DNA from: UBA6522 sp965205045 | GTDB lineage: Bacteria; Pseudomonadota; Gammaproteobacteria; Steroidobacterales; Rariloculaceae | Length of the DNA stretch: 64,000 bases | Reading direction: 5' to 3' | Assembly: GCA_965205045.1 (NCBI GenBank) | Contig: OZ242031.1 | Location: 3,100,001 to 3,164,000 of the forward strand | Shown here: positions 6,877-16,260 of the stretch, in pieces | How positions within the stretch are numbered: the stretch's first letter is position 1 | Layout of the letters: each line of letters begins with the position of its first letter | Notes under the pieces: generated by a model | Told to the model about the DNA's origin: nothing | Database searches by the model: none | Seen by the model: only the letters and a program-made list of their open reading frames with translations | Position numbers and translations under genes: made by a program

Positions 6877-7221
6877 ATGAAGGTCTCAATGGCTACTCGG
6901 CTTTTTGTCTCCCGGGCGTTCTGGGGCTTGACCGGGGTCGACGCCGCAGGCCGCGTTCTTGTCGATGCGCTCGATGCGGAAGACGAGGACGTGCGGTCGA
7001 TTGCTGGAATTCTGCTGACGAGAGCCGGGAGGCGGGCGGAGCCCCTTCTGGAAGAGGCGCTGGCTCGCGGAGAACACGTCCCGATGGTCCTTTCGGTCTT
7101 GGGGAGTATCGGCGACCCAGCGATTGTGCCGGACCTCAGGCCATTCGCGCGAAGTGACGATCCCGACGTGGCAAGGGCGGCCCGGGAAGCCATAAGGACG
7201 CTGGAAGCAGGTCACATTTAG
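6877..7221 (+). CDS. Small HEAT-repeat protein
   Basis: A 114-residue protein built of short helical repeats: DEDVRSIAGILLTRAGRRAE, PMVLSVLGSIGDPAIVPDLR and DPDVARAAREAIRTLE, the pattern of HEAT/PBS-lyase-like repeats used for protein binding. It follows the hydrolase-like gene on the same strand and may be a partner or a separated piece of a longer HEAT protein; the upstream protein has similar stretches. Confidence 0.6.
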   Translation: MKVSMATRLFVSRAFWGLTGVDAAGRVLVDALDAEDEDVRSIAGILLTRAGRRAEPLLEEALARGEHVPMVLSVLGSIGDPAIVPDLRPFARSDDPDVARAAREAIRTLEAGHI

Positions 7222-7556
7222 CAAGGCCGCATAAAGCGTTGCCGCGGGCCTTAACCCTGGCCCATACGATCTCTACCGTAAACGCCATTCGAAACGTAAT
7301 CAGGATAGCTGCCTAGAGGCAAGCCGTCCGCCAGCGTGGAGGTCGCCAGCCAATTCAACATCAGCATACATATGCCGCCCGCGCTGAGTCGCAAGAACGC
7401 ACTTCTTGCCGGCCATGACGAGGGCACGAAGGCTTGGGCTCGCATCGCCTCATTGTATTTATAAGGCGAAGATGAATGGCGTCAATCCCCACGCGTACTT
7501 CAAGGCCACGCTTGAAGCCATCGCCAATGGCCTCCGCCATCGCTCAATTGCTGTCA
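7222..7556. other. Region without a convincing gene
   Basis: A 64-codon minus-strand frame (7251-7445) has a hydrophobic middle (GGICMLMLNWLATSTL) but no ribosome-binding site or recognisable motif. A few AT-rich patches occur near 7450-7465. I see no RNA gene or clear terminator here. Confidence 0.4.
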
Positions 7557-7814
7557 TCAAAATTCGCTCATTGCCTTCAGCAATTTCATCGTTGCGGGCA
7601 TGTTCAACTCATCCCCACCTGCAGCGCACGGCGCTCCGCCGCGGCCCGCTCGGCATTTCATCGTTGCGGGCATGTTCAACTCATCCCCACTGTATCTACA
7701 TTCGTAGAGCCCCTGGAGATTGGAGGGTAGGTCGATTCCCTCCTCAACCAATAACGCGAATCTGTCCTCATAAAGAGCCATCGCCGCCAGTATCCCCAAG
7801 ACCGGTTCTCTCAC
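7557..7814 (-). CDS. Small last gene of the hsd operon with a 72-bp in-frame insertion
   Basis: The GTG overlaps the hsdR stop by 4 bases (GTGA), so it is translated as part of the restriction operon. The 85-residue product reads ALYEDRFALLVEEGIDLPSN, LQGLYECRYSGDELNMPATM, then a 24-residue insert that repeats GDELNMPATMK before LLKAMSEF and stop. Without the insert it would be ~61 residues and resembles, by my recollection, the C-terminal end of predicted nucleotide-binding (TIR-like) defence proteins; that link is uncertain. The longer N-terminal domain of such proteins is not present. Confidence 0.55.
   Translation of the reverse strand: MREPVLGILAAMALYEDRFALLVEEGIDLPSNLQGLYECRYSGDELNMPATMKCRAGRGGAPCAAGGDELNMPATMKLLKAMSEF
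7583..7690. repeat. 36-bp perfect direct repeat separated by 36 bp
   Basis: Positions 7583-7618 and 7655-7690 are identical; the 36 bases between are GC-rich and different. Both copies and the spacer lie inside the small gene and keep its frame (72 bp = 24 codons). No third copy, leader or cas gene is nearby, so this is a local duplication, not a CRISPR array. Confidence 0.85.
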
Positions 7815-10800
7815 CCAGCGCCAGCCAATGTCTCTGGATGAATCGCTTCCAACTTCTCGAAGATCCCCTCAATCACATTGCTCTTTCCAGCGAACAACGC
7901 CTCCGGACCCCCCGCATGCAGGCTACTAAACGGCGCCTCATAGAGCGCCGATGGTTCCATGACACCCCGCGCCGTCAACTGGTCGATCACCATCTCGATG
8001 AATCGGATCTGCGGCGTGGTAAGACTCCGATTGGAAAGGAACTCAGAAAAAACCTCCTGCGCAGCGGTGCGGTCCATTCCCACCATGCTCCGCACGAAAT
8101 GAGCCAGTGTGGGCGCGTCGCTCCGAGCCAGGAGGCCCGTCAGCAGTGTCCGGCCGTCGTCCTCGCCGATCTCCACCAGTGTCTGCTCAAGCCCTTGCAA
8201 GTCGGTAGTCGTGAGCGGCTGGTTGGTCCGGAGGCGACGGATGACGATGTGGTCAAGATGATTCTCCAAATACTCCTGCACCTTCTTTTCGTATTGAACC
8301 CCGGTCATCTTCGGCAGGCTGTCGGCGGTGTCCTGCCGCACGGAGATAATCTCGTCCTGAAAGTCGGTGTAAACAATCTTGCGCGACTTCCTGTCTAGAA
8401 AAGGCACCAGGCCACGCAGGCGCATGCGCAGTTCCTCAAGACCGTTCAAGCCGATACCTTCCCAGAAGATGTTCTCCTGCACTGAAGCCAGGTAGGCGAG
8501 CTGAGCCGCTACCGCGGGAATTGCGCTCTTCTCTTCGAGCATCATGGCGATCTCCACCACACGTCGGCGGTGCTGCTCAAACGTCCCCGTGTCGCCCTCA
8601 GCAAAGGCTAGTTGCATCTTCAGCGCGGTCAGGTCGAATAGGCGAGACTCGATGTCGTCGGTCGCGATCTCACTGGGCAGCCCGGCAACCTCACTCTGCA
8701 GTATCTCGACGTCGGACGCAGTGAGCCGCTCCCAAGACTCCCGCTGCTGGAAACGTTCCACCGCCGCAAGCTGCATCCGCACGATAAAGTTCTCGCGGTT
8801 CATCGCCGCCACTTCCCGGTGGAGTTCCGTCGCCAACGCTCCGGCCAGCACCACTTCTGGGTCCAGGTCAGGATTTGTCTGAACCTTGGTCAACAACCGC
8901 ACCCGCGACCGAAATAGCCGCGTCCCGAGCGGCACGCCGCCACCATGCTCGATCCCCTCCGGTTGCTCGCGGAAAAAGTCGAAGTTGAAGCAGAAGTCGA
9001 ATACTCGGAAGTCCTGCTTATCGTCCCCAGGTCCGAACAGATCGGGACACAGGCGCGTGCCGCGCCCGATCATCTGCCAGAACTTGATCCGCGAGAAGAC
9101 CGGCTTGAAGAAAACCAGGTTGGCCACTTCGGGCACGTCGATGCCGGTATCGAGCATGTCCACGGAGATCGCGATGTGCGGCGCCTTGTCCTTCTGTGAA
9201 AAGTCGTCGATCAGACTCTGTGAATACTTGGCGTAATTGTCGATGACGCGGGCGAAGTGCCCAGCGTACTGCGGGTAGTGGTGGTTGAACCGCTCTTCGA
9301 CGAACATCGCATGCTCGTGATTGCGCGCGAAGATGATCGTCTTGGCCAGTCGGTCGCCACCGTCGACCTTGTGGCCGTGTTCCATGAGATGTTGCAGCAC
9401 CTTGTCGGCCGTGTCCTTGTTGAACAGCCAACTGTTGATGGCGGACGCGTTGACCCGGTCCGGCAGCGCGCCGCCGTCCTCGTCGTCGCCCCAGTCGAGG
9501 CTCTCCCACTGCGCCTGTTCTTCCTCGCTGAGCGAGTCGTAGTCGATGCCCTCGCGCGGAAACCGGAGATCCACCTGCTGAACCTTCGGCGGCACGAGAT
9601 AGCCGTCCGCCACGGCGGTCCCGAGTTCGTACGCGTCGGTGGGCACCCCCGGCTCCTGGTCGAACAGTTCGTAGGTGTTCCGGTCGACCTGATCGCGAGG
9701 CGTTGCGGTCAGGCCCACCAGGAGCGAGTCGAAGTACCGGAAGATGGCCCCGTATTTCTGATAAACGGAACGGTGCGCCTCGTCGATGATCACGATATCG
9801 AAATGCCCGACCCCGAAGCGGGCCTCGGCGCCCGCCGTCTCGTCGATCAGCCCCATCATCGTCGGATAGGTGCAGACATGGACCCGGCCCGCCTTGTCCT
9901 TCTCGGTCACCAGGTTCACCGGGCTCGACTCCGGCAGGTGTGCCTTGAACGCCGCCACCGCCTGGTTCACCAGCGAAACCCGGTCCGCCAGAAACAGCGC
10001 CCGTTTCACCCAGCCCGCCCTCTGCAGCAGTTCGACCAGCGCGATCGCCACGCGGGTCTTGCCGCTGCCGGTCGCCATCACCAGCAGCGCCTTGCGGCGC
10101 GCCTGTCCGAACTGCTCGCCGATGCTGCCGATGGCCCGCTTCTGGTAGTACCGCCCGGCGATGGCGTCCTTTACCCGCGTCACGTCCAGCGGCTCGCGAT
10201 GGGCTCGACGATGGAGAAGTGACGCCAGCTCATCCTTTTTGTAGAAGCCGGCGACGACTCGCGGCGCGTACGCCTGATCATCGCAGAGGTAGGTCTTGTA
10301 TCCGTTCGTGTAGAAGATGATCGGGCGTTGGCTATGCATGGCCTCCAGGCGGTCCGCGTAGAGTTTGGCTTGCTGTCGGCCCACTGCCGGATCGACGGTG
10401 GTCTTCTTCGCCTCCACCACCGCCAACGGCTTGCCGTCGTCGCCCCACAGGACGTAATCGGCGTAGCCGAGCCCCGAGGCGTTCGGCATGCCGGTGACTT
10501 CGTACTCGCGGTTATGTTCCAGGTCGAGCGGCCAGCCGGCACGCTGCAGGGCCAAGTCGATGATCAGCCTGCGAGTCGTGCTCTCGTTCCAGTCACGGGT
10601 TTCGGGGACGGTCTCGTTTTCCGCCTTGATGGCGGCGAGCCGTTCACGCAACGCCTCCAACTCGCCTTCGATCTCCTTGCGCGTGTCGTCGGCATCGTCC
10701 AGTTGGCTCTTTAGGGTGTTCAACTCTTCGACGCTGGCCGGCGAGTCGCCCGGTGCCAGTGTGGGGACAAGGGACTCATCGAAGGTTTTCCCGTGAAGGT

Positions 10801-11197
10801 TCTTCGCCCCTTTCCGCAAATAGGTGCGACCCGCCCAATAGAGGACGTGGGCCAGCTCCCGTACCACGTTCAGTGCGTGCTCAGGTGCAGGCGCCTTGTT
10901 GCCGTGCACTGCCACATTTCCCGCCTGCCGGATGTACTCTGCCTTCTGCCACACTACTTCGGGCACGACCTGTCGAAAGGCGGGCTCGCTGAGGTAGGCG
11001 TCCAGGTTCGTGACCTTTGGCGGGCTCAGACTCTTGTCAACCCTGTAGACACGCTTGACCAAGCGCTCCAGCGCGTGCCGAGCATGGAAGCAGGAGGCCC
11101 GCGGGTCGCCGTGGACGTGGCGCTCCGCGTAGCCCGCGCTTTCCGCTGCATGTGGGAATTCCTGCTTCAGGAACGCGAAGTTGGCGGAAACCTCCAT
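7811..11197 (-). CDS. hsdR: Type I restriction enzyme R subunit
   Basis: 1,128 residues. Residues ~1-130 match a DUF4145-like helical domain (FHARHALERLVKRVY, YIRQAGNVAVHGNK). The HsdR nuclease core follows with its PD-(D/E)xK signature VVEAKKTT (~265). The SF2 motor has Walker A LLVMATGSGKTR (~380), DEAH box VIIDEAHRS (~470), and VGLTATP. The C-terminal EcoEI-like helical region completes the length. The subunit translocates and cuts unmodified DNA with HsdM and HsdS. It lies 6 bases downstream of hsdS and looks complete. Confidence 0.95.
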   Translation of the reverse strand: MEVSANFAFLKQEFPHAAESAGYAERHVHGDPRASCFHARHALERLVKRVYRVDKSLSPPKVTNLDAYLSEPAFRQVVPEVVWQKAEYIRQAGNVAVHGNKAPAPEHALNVVRELAHVLYWAGRTYLRKGAKNLHGKTFDESLVPTLAPGDSPASVEELNTLKSQLDDADDTRKEIEGELEALRERLAAIKAENETVPETRDWNESTTRRLIIDLALQRAGWPLDLEHNREYEVTGMPNASGLGYADYVLWGDDGKPLAVVEAKKTTVDPAVGRQQAKLYADRLEAMHSQRPIIFYTNGYKTYLCDDQAYAPRVVAGFYKKDELASLLHRRAHREPLDVTRVKDAIAGRYYQKRAIGSIGEQFGQARRKALLVMATGSGKTRVAIALVELLQRAGWVKRALFLADRVSLVNQAVAAFKAHLPESSPVNLVTEKDKAGRVHVCTYPTMMGLIDETAGAEARFGVGHFDIVIIDEAHRSVYQKYGAIFRYFDSLLVGLTATPRDQVDRNTYELFDQEPGVPTDAYELGTAVADGYLVPPKVQQVDLRFPREGIDYDSLSEEEQAQWESLDWGDDEDGGALPDRVNASAINSWLFNKDTADKVLQHLMEHGHKVDGGDRLAKTIIFARNHEHAMFVEERFNHHYPQYAGHFARVIDNYAKYSQSLIDDFSQKDKAPHIAISVDMLDTGIDVPEVANLVFFKPVFSRIKFWQMIGRGTRLCPDLFGPGDDKQDFRVFDFCFNFDFFREQPEGIEHGGGVPLGTRLFRSRVRLLTKVQTNPDLDPEVVLAGALATELHREVAAMNRENFIVRMQLAAVERFQQRESWERLTASDVEILQSEVAGLPSEIATDDIESRLFDLTALKMQLAFAEGDTGTFEQHRRRVVEIAMMLEEKSAIPAVAAQLAYLASVQENIFWEGIGLNGLEELRMRLRGLVPFLDRKSRKIVYTDFQDEIISVRQDTADSLPKMTGVQYEKKVQEYLENHLDHIVIRRLRTNQPLTTTDLQGLEQTLVEIGEDDGRTLLTGLLARSDAPTLAHFVRSMVGMDRTAAQEVFSEFLSNRSLTTPQIRFIEMVIDQLTARGVMEPSALYEAPFSSLHAGGPEALFAGKSNVIEGIFEKLEAIHPETLAGAG

Positions 11198-11203
11198 GGC
11201 GGC

Positions 11204-12370
11204 TCAGAGAATTCCCCGGAAGGCTCGAGATTGCAGGGAGGCGAAGAGCGTGTTGAGTTCGGCGAGGTGGGTTAGCTGGCTGGCCTTTTGGCGTTCGACG
11301 GATTCCACGATAGCGGCGAATCGATCCTGTTCGTTGCGTGGAGGCTGTACCACGATAAGCCGCATGATCGCATCCTTAGTGATTGCCTCACGTGTGGCTC
11401 CTGCCCCAGCAATCCTTAAGAGCCGGTGCTTCATGGATGGGAACAGGAGACACTGCTCTAGGAACCTCTGGTCAAAGCCGCTGGTTGGTCGGATGATCGC
11501 CACATGCTGGTTGACGCGTGCAGGGAGTATGTCGTGCGGTGCTCGGCAGACACGTGCAACGCTCGCTCCGGTTATGTTGAGCAACACGTCATCGGGTTCC
11601 ACCACGACTCCGTCGAGACGCGCCGCCTGCTGGTCATCTATGAAAGCGAGACCATTTTGGGAGAATTGGCCATCGCGAACGTTCATGCTCCTTATCAAAG
11701 CAATGCCATCTTTCTTGTAAGCTGCCTTTCCTCCCAACGGCGTCGCCCCGCTACCAATTTTGGATGTGTGCGCGCCGAGGGCGACTTCGGGCCACCCCAT
11801 AGGATTGGTGTTGGGGTCGCCAAACTTGTCGAGGAAAATGGATTGGATGAGGCTGTCGAGCTGGGCGAGGCCCTCGCGGCGCTTGGCCCGCAAGGCATCC
11901 GCCGCATCCAGAATCCCCGCAATCCGCTCCTGCTCAGCGAGCGGAGGGAGGGGGATTTGGAAAGAAGCAAGCTGTTTCGGGCTCAGACGAGGAAGGTTTA
12001 CGCCTGAGCAGCGGTTCGTTGCCAGATTGACGATGTCCGGAGTCCGCAGGAAGTAGAACAAGTAGTCTCGTGACACTCCGTCCTTGGGCAGGATGGGAAT
12101 TATGTCCGTGCTGCACACACCTGAGAACCCTGGCAAGGCAATTTTCCGAAGATACGGTCGGAGCTTGCCGAACAGGACATGACGGTCGGAAAACTGAAAC
12201 TTGTTGCTCTTGAGCCCGGCTGAACCAACCGTCTGGATGCAGTTGATTCCACCGTCACCGTCGATATGTTCCAGTCCGAGGTATGGAGTCGCTGCCTCGG
12301 CTTCCGAAGGATGGATCGACTGACGGTCAAGAATCGCAATGGAGTCCAAAGCGCCGGTTGGCCACTTCAT
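11204..12370 (-). CDS. hsdS: Type I restriction specificity subunit
   Basis: 388 residues with two target-recognition domains: first ~1-140 (GKLRPYLRKIALPGF, the usual TRD strand), then the conserved helix PPLAEQERIAGILDAADALR (~147-170), the second TRD from ~195 (IGSGATPLGGKAAYKKDGIA) and a second helix PPRNEQDRFAAIVESVERQK. It reads the bipartite target sequence. The ATG overlaps the hsdM stop by 4 bases (ATGA). Confidence 0.95.
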   Translation of the reverse strand: MKWPTGALDSIAILDRQSIHPSEAEAATPYLGLEHIDGDGGINCIQTVGSAGLKSNKFQFSDRHVLFGKLRPYLRKIALPGFSGVCSTDIIPILPKDGVSRDYLFYFLRTPDIVNLATNRCSGVNLPRLSPKQLASFQIPLPPLAEQERIAGILDAADALRAKRREGLAQLDSLIQSIFLDKFGDPNTNPMGWPEVALGAHTSKIGSGATPLGGKAAYKKDGIALIRSMNVRDGQFSQNGLAFIDDQQAARLDGVVVEPDDVLLNITGASVARVCRAPHDILPARVNQHVAIIRPTSGFDQRFLEQCLLFPSMKHRLLRIAGAGATREAITKDAIMRLIVVQPPRNEQDRFAAIVESVERQKASQLTHLAELNTLFASLQSRAFRGIL

Positions 12371-13854
12371 CCCAGCAACCCTTTCAACTCTGCAGATCCC
12401 TTCGCGATCTCAGTCTCCAGGGCAGCCAGCCGATCCATAATCACGATCGGTGGGTCGTACTCCACCGCCTCGTACTCCACCTCCTTGTAGCGGTTGATGG
12501 ACAGGTCGTAGTCGGTGTCCGCGATTTCGGCCTTGGGCACGAAGAAACTTTGATCCGTCCGCGCACGTTTTCGCTCCGCCTCGCGGTTCCGCCAGCGGAT
12601 GAGAATATCGGCAATGTCGCTGTTGTCCGGTTGCGGGGTGCGCTTGTCGTCCAGCGAATAGCCGTCCTCCTTCATGTCGTAGAACCAGACGTCGTCCGTG
12701 CCTCCGGAATTCGTTTTAGTGAAGACCAGGAAGGCGGTGGAGACCCCGGCGTAGGGTCTGAATACGCCGGAGGGCATGGAGACGATGGCGTCCAGCTTCT
12801 GTTCCTCAACCAAGGTCTTGCGCAGGGTCCTGTGCGCTTTGCTGGCCCCGAAGAGCACCCCATCCGGCACAATGACGGCCGCGCGACCCCCGATCTGCAG
12901 CTGTCGCAGGAACAGGGCGAGAAACAGCAACTCGGTCTTCTTCGTCTTGACGATCTGCTGCAGGTCTTTGGCAGTGGACTCGTAGTCGAGACTGCCCCTA
13001 AACGGCGGATTGGCGAGGACGAGCGAGTACCGCTCGGTGTCGTCCCCTGCTGCTGAATCGGTTTCGGCCAGTGAGTCCTTGTAACGGATGTCCGGATTCT
13101 CGATGCCATGCAGCAGCATGTTCATACTGCCGATGCGCAGCATGGTGGTGTCGAAGTCGTAGCCGTGGAACGTGCCCTCGTTGAACCGGCGGCGAGCCTG
13201 GGCGTCCTTGTAGATGCGGTCGCCGTGGTGCTCGACGAGATGCTCAGAGGCCGCGACGAGAAAACCGGCGGTGCCGCAAGCCGGATCGCAGATGACGTCG
13301 TTCGGCGTCGGCGCGGTCATGTCCACCATCAGCTTGATGATGTGGCGCGGCGTTCGGAACTGCCCGTTCTGCCCGGCGGTGGCGATCTTGCCGAGCATGT
13401 ATTCGTACAGATCACCCTTGGTGTCTCGGTCGGCCATGTCGATGTCGTCGAGCTGGTCGACAACGTTGGCCAGCACCCGAGCCGTGGGCATCATGAAGAG
13501 GGCGTCCTGCATGTGATGGGAGTAGGTGGATCTCTCGTCCGAGTCCCCCGTCTGGCCCATCGACTTGATGAAGGGGAACACTTTGTCGCGCACCGTCTCG
13601 AACATCTGCTCCGGCGCAAGCTCCTTGAAACGCGACCAACGCAGAGCATCCTGGTGGGCGGCGAACACCGGCTCCTCGATCGGGTTTCCTGTTCGGGCAG
13701 CCTTGCGCTCCTTGCGCGTGTGCAACTCGTCCAGCCCCTTGATGAAGAGCAGGTAGGTGAGCTGTTCGATAACCGACAGCGGGTTCGAGATGCCGCCGGA
13801 CCACATGGTGTTCCAGATTCGGTCGACCTTGGACTTCAGCTCGCCGGTGATCAT
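12367..13854 (-). CDS. hsdM: Type I DNA adenine methyltransferase subunit
   Basis: 495 residues from the ATG at 13854 (MITGELKSKVDRIWNTMWSG, the normal HsdM start; an in-frame upstream start at 13920 is less likely). N-terminal HsdM_N helical domain to ~150; SAM-binding motif CDPACGTAGFLVAA (~193) and catalytic NPPF in LVLANPPFRGS (~281). First gene of the hsdMSR operon. An internal stretch (about 13,414-13,716) was copied, with a deletion, to 23149-23311. Confidence 0.95.
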   Translation of the reverse strand: MITGELKSKVDRIWNTMWSGGISNPLSVIEQLTYLLFIKGLDELHTRKERKAARTGNPIEEPVFAAHQDALRWSRFKELAPEQMFETVRDKVFPFIKSMGQTGDSDERSTYSHHMQDALFMMPTARVLANVVDQLDDIDMADRDTKGDLYEYMLGKIATAGQNGQFRTPRHIIKLMVDMTAPTPNDVICDPACGTAGFLVAASEHLVEHHGDRIYKDAQARRRFNEGTFHGYDFDTTMLRIGSMNMLLHGIENPDIRYKDSLAETDSAAGDDTERYSLVLANPPFRGSLDYESTAKDLQQIVKTKKTELLFLALFLRQLQIGGRAAVIVPDGVLFGASKAHRTLRKTLVEEQKLDAIVSMPSGVFRPYAGVSTAFLVFTKTNSGGTDDVWFYDMKEDGYSLDDKRTPQPDNSDIADILIRWRNREAERKRARTDQSFFVPKAEIADTDYDLSINRYKEVEYEAVEYDPPIVIMDRLAALETEIAKGSAELKGLLG

Positions 13855-13963
13855 GATCAGGAGTTCAGGCCTTTTCTGACAGTTGCCGACTTTGGACCGG
13901 GCGGTTGTCCGGGAAGACATGGTCCAGCTTCATTCTCCTTCCTGACATGTATTTCGCCTTCCA

Positions 13964-14848
13964 GTGGCCGCATCGGCGTTTCACCAACACGCATTTTACC
14001 CGGATGCGTGGGTTCATGGTCGTAGCGGTCGATTCGCGAACTGCGTCCGGTCATCGTTGGATGCGCGGTACGGTCACTGCGTCGAGCGGCTGCGCCGGCA
14101 GGGCGCATCGGACCTGGACGGCGAGACCCGCGTGCTGCCGGTGGTGTTGTATTCGGGGAAGCCTCCGTGGCACGCCCCGGGCGGCGCCGCGGAGGTGATC
14201 GTCACGGCGGACGGCGAGGCGTGGCTGCCGCTGAGCGGCGCCTACCTGCTGCTTGACGCGAACCGCCGGGCGGGGGAGGATTTGCCCCGGGACAACCTGG
14301 TCGCCGCGGCGTTCCGGCTGAACGCTGCGAAGACCCCGGTCGGGATGGCCGACCGGCTGCGGGCGATGCCGCGCGATCTTGGCGACGACGCGGTGCGGGC
14401 GCTGATCGACTGGATGCGGATGGTGTTCCCGAAGAGGTTCCCGCAGTCGGACGCGGCGGAGGTGATCGCGTCGCTGGAGCGGGAGTTTCCTGAAATCGTG
14501 AAGGAGGAAGGGGTGATGATGGCATTGGCGGAGCGGGCCCGGCAGTGGGAGGAGGAATACACCCGGGAAGGCTTTGAGAAAGGGCTCAAGCAGGGCCTTG
14601 AGCAGGGCGAGAAGCGGGGCGAGAAGCGCGGCCTTGAGCAGGGCCTTGCCGCGGAGCGCGAACTGCTGCGCCGAATGGCGGCCCGCAAGTTCGGCGCCGC
14701 GGCCGGCGACGAGCTGGTCAGCCAGCTTGCTGGCATTTCCGACCCGGAGCGTCTCGCCGGAATCGGGGAGCGCATTGTCGATTGCGGCACGGTCGCCGAG
14801 TTGCTCGATTGGCTCGACGCGGACCGGAACGGCGGCGGCGCGCAATGA
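13964..14848 (+). pseudogene. Rpn/PD-(D/E)xK transposase-family protein, 5-prime truncated
   Basis: The first ~40 residues from GTG 13964 are not recognisable; from RYGHCVERLRRQG onward it matches the Rpn-like protein at 26539-28155: VLPVVLYSGKPPW, GAYLLLDANRRAGEDLPRDN, SLEREFPEIVKEEGVMMALA and the tail with EKGLKQGLEQGEKRGEKRG repeats and GIGERIVDCGTVAELLDWL. The part with the catalytic (E)FQS motif of the nuclease core is missing, so it is probably inactive or a remnant. Rpn proteins promote recombination through a restriction-endonuclease-like fold. Confidence 0.65.
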
Positions 14849-14955
14849 CCGGCGCGAAAGCTCGACAGGACTCGCAACCATAAGGACTTCGCGGCGAAAT
14901 ATCTGGTAACTTTGGTTGACATAGCCACTGCGGCGAAGATCTGCCGGAGTCCCTG

Positions 14956-16260
14956 ATGTCGTCTGATCAGAGCCGCCTCGTTGCCGCCCTCGCGCGCGAC
15001 CGGATCAATCTGGAACTGAAAACGCTCGACCTGTGCTTTCTTGCAGGCCTTTACCTCCGCGCCGATAGGGCGTCGCTAGCGTCTTTCGAAGAAGACGTGC
15101 TCATCGACATGTTCGAGCAGGCGTGTGACGTGGTCGATCCGGGCGCGGAGCGACCGCGCACGCGGGCGACGCACGCTATCCAACGACTCCGCGACCAGCG
15201 CATGTTGGCTCGGGTGGATGGGGCGGGCATCTTCCAATCCGGCGAGTACACGCTTACGCGACTGGCAGCCGCAGTCGTCGAGTACTTTCTCGAGGACGAA
15301 GCGCTCACACGGGAGAGCTTGACCCTGCTAACTGGCACGCTGCGGGTTCAGCTCGCCGAGATCCTTGGGGAAGCCAAGCGTGCTGACACCGAGGATGTTT
15401 GGCGGAAGCGCGTGGTGGCTCCTTTGCGGATAACGGTTGGTGATCTTGTTGGTGGCATCGAGCGTCGGCAGCGAGGGCTCGATTCTCAACAGGAAGAGGT
15501 GCAGGCGGAGATTTCCAGACTATTGCAGGCGGATTGGTTCGGCGCAGTCGAGCAATGCCAGTCGTTGCTCGACACGACCACCGATACGCTACGAGAACTC
15601 AATGAGGTTCTCCTTCGCGACACTCATCATTTCGCCGCGCTGCTGCAAGAAATTCAGGCATTGGCTTCTGATTCGGAGCAGATAGAGTCCGACAGGGCCG
15701 CGCAACGCGTGATCGAGCACGTTGATCGCATTGCCGCGTGGGGCGGTGCAAGGCAGCGCGCGTGGTCGAATTACTATCAGTACGTCCATGGTTACCTTCG
15801 CGATGTCGTGCGGCTGGATCCGGATCGAGCCTTGAGTCAGCGGTTACGCGACCAAGTCGCGAGTTGGCCATCGAAACCATTTCACTTGCTCGTGGGAGCA
15901 GCCCCGTCGATCCGACTGCTCCGACCGCTTGAGTCGCGGGTGGAGCGGCCGGCTGTAACCAGGCCACGCATGGACCGGGAAGCCTCACCCGATCTTGTTG
16001 ATCCTGAAGATACTGGCTTGGACATCGAGACTCTGGTCGACGGTGCCTTGGCCGCAGGCGCTCGCTCCCTGGCCGAGGTTACAGCGTGGGTTTTGCCCAA
16101 ATTTCCTGCCAATGTGCGCTACGCCGTGACGGGTCGCGTGGCGGACGTGCTCGCTCGCGTCACTCGGACGAATAGCGCCTACGAACGCCCGTGGCGGACG
16201 GTCGCAGCGAACTTGGAATTGGAGGATTGGGACCTGCCGAGAGTGGAGGAATCAGGGTGA
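14956..16260 (+). CDS. mukF: MukF-type kleisin, first gene of a MukBEF-JetD operon
   Basis: 434 residues, close to E. coli MukF (440). The N-terminal winged-helix region includes ATHAIQRLRDQRMLARVDGA and YTLTRLAAAVVEYFLEDEAL. The middle helical bundle has VWRKRVVAPLRITVGDLVGG, IERRQRGLDSQQEEVQAEIS and ADWFGAVEQCQSLLDTTTDT, all recognisably MukF-like. The C-terminal ~80 residues would form the kleisin winged helix that binds the MukB head. GGAG six bases before the ATG sets the start; a TTGACA (14916) is a possible -35. Followed by mukE with GTGA overlap. It resembles true MukF more than the DUF3375 JetA I would expect in most Wadjet loci. Confidence 0.85.
   Translation: MSSDQSRLVAALARDRINLELKTLDLCFLAGLYLRADRASLASFEEDVLIDMFEQACDVVDPGAERPRTRATHAIQRLRDQRMLARVDGAGIFQSGEYTLTRLAAAVVEYFLEDEALTRESLTLLTGTLRVQLAEILGEAKRADTEDVWRKRVVAPLRITVGDLVGGIERRQRGLDSQQEEVQAEISRLLQADWFGAVEQCQSLLDTTTDTLRELNEVLLRDTHHFAALLQEIQALASDSEQIESDRAAQRVIEHVDRIAAWGGARQRAWSNYYQYVHGYLRDVVRLDPDRALSQRLRDQVASWPSKPFHLLVGAAPSIRLLRPLESRVERPAVTRPRMDREASPDLVDPEDTGLDIETLVDGALAAGARSLAEVTAWVLPKFPANVRYAVTGRVADVLARVTRTNSAYERPWRTVAANLELEDWDLPRVEESG

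Noticed and set aside
7583..7690. CRISPR-like pattern of 36-bp repeat, 36-bp spacer, 36-bp repeat
   Set aside because: Only two copies, both inside a coding frame, no leader and no cas genes; explained better as an in-frame local duplication.
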